In this document: positions 54,907-62,303 of the stretch, piece after piece | Layout of the letters: each line of letters opens with the position of its first letter | Numbering within the stretch: position 1 is the first letter of the stretch | Origin: Candidatus Opimibacter iunctus | Lineage (GTDB): Bacteria > Bacteroidota > Bacteroidia > Chitinophagales > Saprospiraceae | Direction: 5' to 3' | NCBI GenBank assembly: GCA_016716665.1 | Contig: JADJVH010000009.1 | Span: 124,001 to 188,000 of the forward strand | Length of the DNA stretch: 64,000 bases | Notes under the pieces: generated by a model | Databases searched by the model: none | Seen by the model: only the letters and a program-made list of their open reading frames with translations | Told to the model about the DNA's origin: nothing | Translations under genes and position numbers: made by a program

Positions 54907-55404
54907 ATGAAAAGTATAACCTATTTCATCGTATTGAGTTTTATACTCACCTCAGGATTGTCTTGTGAGGAAGATTGTAATTGCGCCGGAACAGGACAAT
55001 TTGAATACATGATTTTTGGGAGTTTCTATGGCGAATGCGGGGGCGAAGGATGTATTGAGATTTTCAAGTTGGAGGATGGAGCCTTGTATGAAGATACTAC
55101 AGACGTGTATCCAAACGGCCTTGAAACTTATGCAGGACAATATGTCCGGCTATCGGATGCTAAATACCAACAAGTCAAGGACCTCCTCCAGGAATTTCCG
55201 GAAGAATTATATGCTGAATCCAAAAGGGTGATCGGGATGCCTGATGCAGGAGACTGGGGGGGTATTTATGTGGAGATCAAATTGAAGGATGATCCTTCTT
55301 TGACTGGCTTTTGGTTGCTTGACCAGATGGAAAGTAATATGCCTCAGGTCTACAATGAGTTTGTCGATAAGATCAATGCAAAGATTGCGCTGATCAACCA
55401 ATAA
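54907..55404 (+). CDS. Small lipoprotein, copy 1 of a tandem pair
   Basis: 165 residues with lipobox LSC (SCEEDCNC, C20). Six cysteines in total, with the pattern FYGECGGEGCIEIFKLEDG shared in form with the next gene (FDGYCAGEACVDFYKVTAD), and the same C-terminal MPQVYNEFVDKI...LINQ. No known domain. It starts 13 bp after the barrel gene. Likely outer-membrane periplasmic or surface lipoprotein. Confidence 0.8.
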   Translation: MKSITYFIVLSFILTSGLSCEEDCNCAGTGQFEYMIFGSFYGECGGEGCIEIFKLEDGALYEDTTDVYPNGLETYAGQYVRLSDAKYQQVKDLLQEFPEELYAESKRVIGMPDAGDWGGIYVEIKLKDDPSLTGFWLLDQMESNMPQVYNEFVDKINAKIALINQ

Positions 55405-55426
55405 TTTTGGAATCATAAACATACAC

Positions 55427-55906
55427 ATGAAGCAGTATCGTACTATATTGGTTGTTTTGATAGTCGTCATTTTGGCTTCATGCCAGGATACGCAGCTTGT
55501 CGATACTCAGGCTGACTTCATTGTCTTTGGTCATTTTGATGGCTATTGTGCAGGTGAAGCATGTGTTGATTTCTATAAGGTGACTGCTGACGATCTGTTG
55601 GAATCCAACATTGATGATTACACTGAAAATGGCTTTTATCCTTTTAATGATTTCTATGCACTGTCAGCCGATAAATTCAACCTCGTGAAGGACCTGGGAG
55701 ATTACATGCCACGGCAATTGTGGCTGGAGTTTGATACACATATAGGCCAGGCAGATGTGAGTGATGTAGGTTCACTCTATTTTGAAATAAAGAAGGGTGC
55801 TGAACACCGTTACTGGGTATTCGAGAATGGGGATTTTGATATGCCACAGGTGTATAGTGAGTTTATGAATAAGATATGGGAGAAGATATCCATCATTAAC
55901 CAATAG
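55427..55906 (+). CDS. Small lipoprotein, copy 2 of a tandem pair
   Basis: 159 residues, lipobox ILASC (C19). Aligns end-to-end with the preceding protein, keeping the two mid-protein cysteines of YCAGEACVDFYK and the ending MPQVYSEFMNKIWEKISIINQ, but lacking the extra N-terminal cysteines. Starts 22 bp after copy 1 and ends 18 bp before the sigma factor. No function recognisable. Confidence 0.8.
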   Translation: MKQYRTILVVLIVVILASCQDTQLVDTQADFIVFGHFDGYCAGEACVDFYKVTADDLLESNIDDYTENGFYPFNDFYALSADKFNLVKDLGDYMPRQLWLEFDTHIGQADVSDVGSLYFEIKKGAEHRYWVFENGDFDMPQVYSEFMNKIWEKISIINQ

Positions 55907-55924
55907 AATACTGATCTGCAGATT

Positions 55925-56470
55925 TTGTCAGAAGCCGAACTCATACAAGGGTGCATACGTAATGACCGCAAGTGTCAGGAGCAGTTGTATAAGCAATACT
56001 TCCATACCATGATGTCCATGTGTATGAAATATACCAGGGATGAGGACAAGGCTCTCCAGATCCTCAATGATGGCTTCCTGAAAGTTTTTCAGAAAGTCAG
56101 TTCCTTCAGGAGTGAAGGTTCATTTGAAGGATGGATCAGGCGATTGGTATATCACACATTGGCTGATTTCTATAAAAAAGAAAAGAGCTATATCAAGTTT
56201 ATCCAATTTGAACCAGCGGACGAAAGGCAGGCTCCGGCGACACAAAGTGATGCACTCGAATTTGAAGACTTAATCCGATTGCTCGATCATATCCCTGACC
56301 GGAGTGCAGAAGTATTCCGGTTGTTTGCTATCGAAGGATACTCGCATGAAGAGATCGGAGAGAAAATGAATATCAGTGAAGGGACTTCAAAATGGCATCT
56401 GTCCCATGCCCGTGAACGATTAAGATCAATACTAACCAATGAGCAACATGCACGAACAACCTCAATATAA
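55925..56470 (+). CDS. ECF sigma-70 factor, TTG start
   Basis: 181 residues: region 2 (CQEQLYKQYFHTMMSMCMKYTRDEDKALQILNDGFLKVFQKVSSF with FEGWIRRLVYHTLADFYKK) and region 4 (IPDRSAEVFRLFAIEGYSHEEIGEKMNISEGTSKWHLSHARERLR). The only plausible start is TTG at 55925, since an in-frame TAG lies at 55904-55906 and no ATG or GTG occurs between. Directs RNA polymerase to an unknown regulon. Overlaps the next gene by ~30 bp, which suggests translational coupling with its anti-sigma. Confidence 0.93.
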   Translation: MSEAELIQGCIRNDRKCQEQLYKQYFHTMMSMCMKYTRDEDKALQILNDGFLKVFQKVSSFRSEGSFEGWIRRLVYHTLADFYKKEKSYIKFIQFEPADERQAPATQSDALEFEDLIRLLDHIPDRSAEVFRLFAIEGYSHEEIGEKMNISEGTSKWHLSHARERLRSILTNEQHARTTSI

Positions 56471-57824
56471 AATCACCCCCGAACAGGGCTGGGCAAAGAT
56501 GAAGCCTATCCTGGAAGAGGCGATGCCCACGAGCCGCCCTTCAGGCCGATCTCCGTTTGTATGGTGGACTACCACTACCGTGATTGTCGTCGCGGTCAGC
56601 AGCTTGCTTTTCTTGAGCGGCACCACCTCATCGGCCGACAAATCATCAACTATCATTTCGACTACATCGACTTCCACATCTGTAGTACCTGCACAAAAGG
56701 AAAATAGTACACCGGAACCTTCCGGTGCATCATCAATTGGTAGCGAGTCAAGCGAAACGCAATCGGATATCAAGACTAATCCTGCCATTGTGGTACCAGC
56801 TAAAACCACCAACAAACCATCTGCAATTCATTCGAAGTCTGCAACCTCTAAAGCTAAGAAGCAATCTGCCGTAATTCCAATGGCAATGGTGGATCCTGCC
56901 ATGCAATCAAGTGATGCTTTGGTCAATCAATCTGGTGAGGTGATTAGTGCAACTGGAAATACAGATGTTGCCGTTGTTGACAATCCTGCAGCCCGTCAAA
57001 AGGTGATTACGCATACGGATTTGCGCAACGAACGTATCATTGATCCGCTTCAATCGTTGAGCGAACTTGCCTTTGAGTCTCCTGATATGGCAAGCCAGTC
57101 TATACCATCAGGCACAGTGACTAAGGCTAAGCGCCAGGTTCCACTCATTGAGCCAAACGTTGCCATCAGTGGATTCGCGGGAGCTCATGGAGGTGTGGGA
57201 TGGAGTGGTGCGGCAGGTGCCGGTGTCAATCTGGGAAGGCGGCTCAGCCTATCCACGTCACTTGGATACCTCAGTTTCAATCCTGATGCATCGTTGTTTG
57301 GTGGCAGCAAACAACTGGATGTCAGTGCAGGATCTAATGCCATACTCAATTATGATCCCGCCTATACCGGCAATGAAGTCTATGTAGAATCAAACGCGAT
57401 CAACAGGACCGCAGGATATAATGATATCAATGCGCTCGTAGATAAGGTCACCCAGTGGCAAATCAATGCGGGTTTGAAATGGAAAATCAACAGAAGGTTT
57501 TTTACCGAAGTTGGTGCACAGATCGGATGGAATACAAAGGCCTATAGTTCATATCCCATCAGTGAGCCGGATCCTCTGGCTGGCCCTGGTGTTCGTTTTG
57601 ATAATTCACTGAATGACTTTAATGTCATCCGGACGACTACAACCTCCCTCTATGCAGGACTGGGATTTCGTGTAGGACAGCATATCGACGTATTCGCCAA
57701 CTGGACCCATGGGTTGGACAATTATATTCTCAACGACGCCCCAACGCCAACGACTGCTCAATTTTCGAGTGACAGGACGGATTATATTCGCGGGTTGAGT
57801 CTGGGATTGCGATATACGTTGTAA
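56439..57824 (+). CDS. Inner-membrane-anchored protein with C-terminal outer-membrane barrel, probable anti-sigma partner
   Basis: 461 residues. A short cytoplasmic N-terminus (~1-38, with GWAKMKPILEEAMP, like the segments of Bacteroidota anti-sigma-like proteins) precedes a transmembrane helix (~40-60, FVWWTTTTVIVVAVSSLLFL). A long Ser/Thr/Pro/Lys-rich linker follows (~61-230), and last an outer-membrane barrel-like domain (~240-461, GAGVNLGRRLSLSTSLGYLSF... to GLSLGLRYTL). If both membrane parts insert, one chain would span the periplasm. It overlaps the sigma gene; a start at residue 4 is also possible. Confidence 0.82.
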   Translation: MSNMHEQPQYKITPEQGWAKMKPILEEAMPTSRPSGRSPFVWWTTTTVIVVAVSSLLFLSGTTSSADKSSTIISTTSTSTSVVPAQKENSTPEPSGASSIGSESSETQSDIKTNPAIVVPAKTTNKPSAIHSKSATSKAKKQSAVIPMAMVDPAMQSSDALVNQSGEVISATGNTDVAVVDNPAARQKVITHTDLRNERIIDPLQSLSELAFESPDMASQSIPSGTVTKAKRQVPLIEPNVAISGFAGAHGGVGWSGAAGAGVNLGRRLSLSTSLGYLSFNPDASLFGGSKQLDVSAGSNAILNYDPAYTGNEVYVESNAINRTAGYNDINALVDKVTQWQINAGLKWKINRRFFTEVGAQIGWNTKAYSSYPISEPDPLAGPGVRFDNSLNDFNVIRTTTTSLYAGLGFRVGQHIDVFANWTHGLDNYILNDAPTPTTAQFSSDRTDYIRGLSLGLRYTL

Positions 57825-58082
57825 AGGCCGAAAAGGCTGAAGGGATGAAAGGATGAAGGGATGAAAGGATGAGATACCTTCGCCAAAAAGGGCTACGGCA
57901 TCCGAGGGAGGCTGAAAAGGCCAAAGAGGCTCAAGGGGCTAAAGAGGAAATAGGGTCACGCTTACACCCTAAACCCACACTTCTTGCTGTCTTACTGTCT
58001 TACCATCTTACATAACCCTCACGTTCTCACGTTCTCACGTCTCACACATCTTACTGTCTTACTGTCTTACAGTCTTACAATC
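57825..58082. repeat. Composite of GGATGAAA, 45-bp dispersed repeat, nonamers and CTTACTGT units
   Basis: Begins with GGGATGAAAGGATGAA units, then the inverted copy of the 35989-36035 block (57868-57913), GGCTCAAGGGGCTAAAGAGG (inverted CCTCTTTAGCC), and about 100 bp of CTTACTGT/CTCACGTT octamer-like units (57978-58080). No gene. Confidence 0.8.
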
Positions 58083-58430
58083 TCACAGATGAAGTCTGGC
58101 CTTGCGGCCGAGTAAGATGTCCTCTGACTCGGGCCTGTCCGGATCAGGGAGGCAGCAATCAACCGGGCATACAGCCGCGCATTGAGGTTCGTCATGGAAG
58201 CCCTTGCACTCGGTACATTTATCAGGAACGATATAATAATAGTCCATGGAGACTGGCTCCAGTTTATTATTGACATCCACTACTGTTCCGTCTTCAAGCG
58301 TGTATTGACCTTTGAGCGTAGTCCCATCCTTCATCGCCCATTGGATCCCGCCCTCATAGATGGCATTGTTGGGGCATTCGGGTTCACATGCTCCGCAATT
58401 GATACAATCGTCTGTTATATAAATAGCCAT
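58083..58430 (-). CDS. 2[4Fe-4S] ferredoxin
   Basis: 115 residues. First cluster site C9-x2-C12-x2-C15-x3-C19-P; second C72-x2-C75-x8-C84-x3-C88-P, with the 8-residue loop typical of the Allochromatium-type ferredoxins. Electron carrier in the cytoplasm. A TACCTTTG box (58465-58458) lies 28 bp upstream. Confidence 0.95.
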   Translation of the reverse strand: MAIYITDDCINCGACEPECPNNAIYEGGIQWAMKDGTTLKGQYTLEDGTVVDVNNKLEPVSMDYYYIVPDKCTECKGFHDEPQCAAVCPVDCCLPDPDRPESEDILLGRKARLHL

Positions 58431-58457
58431 AAGGCAAGTGTTCTTGAGTTAACCGAA

Positions 58458-58465
58458 CAAAGGTA
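58458..58465 (-). promoter_or_regulatory. -7 promoter box of the ferredoxin gene
   Basis: TACCTTTG on the minus strand, exact TAnnTTTG. No convincing -33 box. Confidence 0.5.
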
Positions 58466-58566
58466 AGACTTCCATAGTTCATCCGGATTGTGTAATTGGT
58501 TGTGATGAGGCTAATGGGTTGAATATCAAATATTTGTTAAATTCCTGAGAATAGCCTTAATCAGCC

Positions 58567-58574
58567 TATTTTTG
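58567..58574 (+). promoter_or_regulatory. -7 promoter box of the MATE gene
   Basis: TATTTTTG, an exact TAnnTTTG match, only 7 bp before the ATG; this implies a nearly leaderless mRNA if used. Confidence 0.35.
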
Positions 58575-58581
58575 CGTTCCC

Positions 58582-59976
58582 ATGAGCCGCATCTCCCGAT
58601 TCATAAAACTCTTCCGTCAGGCTATATCAGGTGCTGAAACGGAATATACCACTGGCAGTATTGACAGGGCGATATTCCTGTTGTCTGTGCCCATGGTACT
58701 TGAGATGCTGATGGAAGGGTTGTTTGCCCTGGTAGACATCTTTTTCGTAGCTAAACTTGGCAAGGAAGCCACTGCGACGATCGGGCTGACGGAAGTGGTG
58801 ATGTCCCAGATCGTAGCGATTGCCCTGGGACTTTCAATGGCCACAACGGCCATGGTCGCAAGGCGCATAGGGGAAAAGGATAATGAAGGAGCTGCAGTGG
58901 CCGCTATGCAATCGATCCTCATTGGTATCCTGATCTGCCTCATCATAGCTGTTGTCTTTTATTTCAAGGCTGGAGATATACTGGAGTTTATGGGAGGGTC
59001 TCCTGACCTGATCAGGATAGGCACAGGTTATACCCGGATTTTACTGACGGGCAGTAGCACCATGTTCTTCTTGTATTTGCTCAACGCGATATTCAGAGGA
59101 GCGGGCAATGCGGCTATTGCGATGAGGACACTCTGGATCGCCAATGGAATCAATATTATCCTGGACCCTTTTCTGATCTTCGGGATAGGTCCTTTTCCGG
59201 AAATGGGGGTTGCCGGTGCGGCCGTGGCCACAACAATAGGCAGAGGTGTGGGGGTGGGTTACCAGGTATATCATCTCGTTAATGGCAAGAGTCTCGTACA
59301 TCTGAAGTTGCGTCACCTGCAGTTTGTATGGGACATCATCTGGAAGCTGCTTAAAGTTTCTTCGACAGGCGTCCTTCAGTTTTTCATTGCCACCGCAAGC
59401 TGGTTGTTTATTATCCGCATTATTGCGTTGTTTGGAGATGCAGCCGTAGCCGGGTATTCAATCGGCATCCGTATTGTGATCTTTACGATCCTGCCCGCAT
59501 GGGGCATGGCCTCAGCCGCCTCTACCTTAGTAGGCCAGAACCTTGGGGCGGGACAACCGGACCGCGCAGAGAAATCTGTATGGCGGACAGCCTACTTCAA
59601 TATGATTTTCCTGACGACCATTTCAGTGCTCTTTGTCATCACGGCTCCATGGCTGATTCCTTTTTTTACTAAAGAACCGGAAGTCATCCATCAAGGTGTC
59701 TTGTGCCTTCGCATCATCTGCCTTGGATATATCTTTTACGCTTATGGGATGGTGATTGGACAGGCTTTCAATGGTGCAGGAGATACGGTGACACCTACGC
59801 TCATCAATTTCGTAGCCTTCTGGATGTTGCAGATACCACTGAGCTACACCTTCGCCAAGCTCTTTGCATGGGGACCTGTGGGTGTATACTGGGGTATCGC
59901 GATCAGTGAGTCGCTGCTGGCACTCATCGCCATCGCAGTGTTTAGGCGCGGCAAATGGAAGACCGTCAAAATTTAG
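58582..59976 (+). CDS. MATE-family multidrug/sodium antiporter
   Basis: 464 residues with twelve transmembrane helices in two related halves (FLLSVPMVLEMLMEGLFALVDIFFVAKLG at the start; GVLQFFIATASWLFIIRIIALFGDAAVAGYSIG in the second). The charged motif NLGAGQPDRAEKSVWR is a MATE hallmark. Exports drugs or metabolites using Na+ or H+. Monocistronic. Confidence 0.93.
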   Translation: MSRISRFIKLFRQAISGAETEYTTGSIDRAIFLLSVPMVLEMLMEGLFALVDIFFVAKLGKEATATIGLTEVVMSQIVAIALGLSMATTAMVARRIGEKDNEGAAVAAMQSILIGILICLIIAVVFYFKAGDILEFMGGSPDLIRIGTGYTRILLTGSSTMFFLYLLNAIFRGAGNAAIAMRTLWIANGINIILDPFLIFGIGPFPEMGVAGAAVATTIGRGVGVGYQVYHLVNGKSLVHLKLRHLQFVWDIIWKLLKVSSTGVLQFFIATASWLFIIRIIALFGDAAVAGYSIGIRIVIFTILPAWGMASAASTLVGQNLGAGQPDRAEKSVWRTAYFNMIFLTTISVLFVITAPWLIPFFTKEPEVIHQGVLCLRIICLGYIFYAYGMVIGQAFNGAGDTVTPTLINFVAFWMLQIPLSYTFAKLFAWGPVGVYWGIAISESLLALIAIAVFRRGKWKTVKI

Positions 59977-60071
59977 TGAGTTGTGAGTTGTGGGTGAAAC
60001 TTCGTGAGACTTGAGGCGTGAATCGTGAGATGTGAATTTTTTCTGGTAGCTGGTAGCTGACTGCTGATAGC

Positions 60072-61418
60072 TCATTTTTTACTCATCCATCTCCCTCGTG
60101 TAAAATCCGGTATTGCCTGTGGCATTCCACCGCTGGCAATAGAAGCTTCTGACAATGGCGTGATCGCCATCCACGATGCAGCATCATAGACATCAAACGG
60201 AGGTTCCGTGCCTTCGGAAGCACATCTGACAAATGCCTCGGTTACAAACCAGTCCATCCCACCATGCCCTGCACCTTCCGCATCTTTCTCATGTGCCTTC
60301 CAGGCATCATGATCATATTGCGTGAGATAGGTTGCTGCATCTTCCCATTGATGCTCCGGACTGGTGCCTTCGAGGTGGAGTTTTTTATTCACATCCATCC
60401 AGAGCCCTTTAGTACCCTGTACCCTGAAGCCCAATGAATAGGGCCTTGCCAGGCTGGTATCATGGTGCAGTACGATGGTTTCCCCATTCGTACACTTTAC
60501 CATTGTAGTCACCTTGTCGCCCAGTCTGAATTCCAGTTTGGCATTTGGATGATCTGGGCCTCCTTTAGGATGGTTGATGATGTATTCATGAAGTCCCCGT
60601 GATTTAGAGGCCATGGATACCAGTGTTTCCATCCGGTTGCCACGATTGATATTGATCCACTGCGCCACAGGGCCAATGCCATGCGTAGGGTAGAGGTCAC
60701 CGTTGCGATACAGACTATGCCAGGTTCTCCATTTTGCTTCACTGAATCCTTTGTCACCAAACTCAACTCCGGAATTGTATGGCGTGATCCCATCATTAAA
60801 CTTCACACCACGCAGATCATGTTGATAGCCGCATTCAAGGTGGATGAGTTCCCCAAAGAGCCCTTTCTTCACCATATTCAATACTGCCATGACGTCTCTA
60901 CGGAAACAAACATTTTCCAGAAAGAACAAAGGGGTGCCTGTCGATTCATGTGTATTGACCAGTTCCCAGCATTCGTCCAGGGAGAAAGCTCCACTTACTT
61001 CCACACCTGTAAAGACGCCTGCCTTCATCGCAGCGATCGCCATCTGCGAATGCCATTCCCATGGGGTGGCGATAATGACAGCATCTATTTTTTCTTTGTC
61101 AAGCATCCGTACATAATCGTGCGGACCCTGGTCATAGATCTCAGGCCATTTTGCATCAAGGCCTTCGAATACTTTTTTAGTGGAGGCCAGCATCACCTGG
61201 TCAGGCTCAGCTATACAGATGACTTCACAATCCTTGCGTCTGAGCAGCAGGTCAATATGGTCCTGCCCCCTCAGGCCGCTCCCGATGATGCCCACTTTCA
61301 ATTTGCCACTAGCATCAACCCTTTTCTGATATGGCCTCGCCATGATGTTTGGGGCCAGGCTTATACCTGCTCCGGCCAGGGCAGTATTGCGTATGAATTT
61401 TCGTCTTGATGCTCCCAT
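60072..61418 (-). CDS. Gfo/Idh/MocA-type oxidoreductase, GH109-like (alpha-N-acetylgalactosaminidase)
   Basis: 448 residues with a twin-arginine signal (SRRKFIRNTALAGAGISLAP), then an NAD-binding fold (KVGIIGSGLRGQDHID, 41-56). Downstream, YPTHGIGPVAQWININRGNR and GAGHGGMDWFVTEAFVRC...FDVYDAASWMAITPLSE closely fit the GH109 pattern, where a bound NAD+ supports hydrolysis of alpha-GalNAc. Folded before export by Tat, consistent with a tightly bound cofactor. Other Gfo/Idh dehydrogenase roles are not ruled out. Monocistronic. Confidence 0.87.
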   Translation of the reverse strand: MGASRRKFIRNTALAGAGISLAPNIMARPYQKRVDASGKLKVGIIGSGLRGQDHIDLLLRRKDCEVICIAEPDQVMLASTKKVFEGLDAKWPEIYDQGPHDYVRMLDKEKIDAVIIATPWEWHSQMAIAAMKAGVFTGVEVSGAFSLDECWELVNTHESTGTPLFFLENVCFRRDVMAVLNMVKKGLFGELIHLECGYQHDLRGVKFNDGITPYNSGVEFGDKGFSEAKWRTWHSLYRNGDLYPTHGIGPVAQWININRGNRMETLVSMASKSRGLHEYIINHPKGGPDHPNAKLEFRLGDKVTTMVKCTNGETIVLHHDTSLARPYSLGFRVQGTKGLWMDVNKKLHLEGTSPEHQWEDAATYLTQYDHDAWKAHEKDAEGAGHGGMDWFVTEAFVRCASEGTEPPFDVYDAASWMAITPLSEASIASGGMPQAIPDFTRGRWMSKK

Positions 61419-61533
61419 TTGAAGCGTGGTTTAGTGCTATTAAATTAAATGAGATGCCAAGATAATGATATGACTTACTCGGCGCATCATCAGACTAAAA
61501 ATCACTTGATCACCGATCACCAGATCACAGAGT

Positions 61534-62295
61534 CTATAGTTTGTATATCCCTTTCATCATATTCAAAAAGAGTTCTTTCTTTCTTCGCGATACTTCTATT
61601 TCCAGGCCATTGGACAGGAGTATTTTTCCACCATCGCCATGTTTGTATTCTTTGACATGCTGCAGATTGACGAGAAATGATTTATGGACGCGGATAAATT
61701 GTTGTTCCTCCAGGAGCATTTCATATTCGAGCAATGTCTTCGAGGCTACAATTTTTTGCTGGTTGGCAAGGTGAAAGGTGGTATAACTGTTTTCCGCTTC
61801 GCAGCAAATAATATCTCCTACCTGAATGATCTGAAAGCCCTTTATGGAGGGAATGCAAATCTTGAGGTCATTGGTCTTCTTTTGCTGGTGCAGGTTGTAG
61901 ATCAGTGTCTCAAGGTTTTTATTCAACTGTCCGGCCTTGATTTTAGCTTCAGCTCTCGAGACTGCATCGATCAGGGATAATTCATCGACAGGCTTCAGGA
62001 GATAATCCACAGCACTGAATTTGAAGGCCTGAATGGTATATTCGATATGGGCTGTCACAAATATGATTTCAAAATCAATGGAGGGTAGTTCTCGGATGAC
62101 CTCCAGCCCGCTCTTTCCGGGCATGGCAATATCCATAAAGACAAGATCTGGTTTGAGCCGTGAGATAACAGCCTTGACCTGGTGAGGATCCTGGCTGGTT
62201 TCAAGGATTTCGATTTGCGGACAATTGTTTTCGAGGAGATACCGGAGTGTATTGAGCCCGGTGATTTCATCATCGACGAGGAGTGTTCGTATCAT
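61534..62295 (-). CDS. LytTR response regulator
   Basis: 253 residues: receiver domain (1-~118) with D9, the phosphorylation site D55 (LVFMDIAMPG), T81 and K101 (YLLKPVDE), then a LytTR DNA-binding domain (~140-250, IVQVGDIICCEAENSYTTFHL; FIRVHKSFLVNL; LEIEVSRRKKELFL). Starts 8 bp after the kinase stop, forming a two-component operon. Confidence 0.95.
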   Translation of the reverse strand: MIRTLLVDDEITGLNTLRYLLENNCPQIEILETSQDPHQVKAVISRLKPDLVFMDIAMPGKSGLEVIRELPSIDFEIIFVTAHIEYTIQAFKFSAVDYLLKPVDELSLIDAVSRAEAKIKAGQLNKNLETLIYNLHQQKKTNDLKICIPSIKGFQIIQVGDIICCEAENSYTTFHLANQQKIVASKTLLEYEMLLEEQQFIRVHKSFLVNLQHVKEYKHGDGGKILLSNGLEIEVSRRKKELFLNMMKGIYKL

Positions 62296-62303
62296 TATAT
62301 GGG

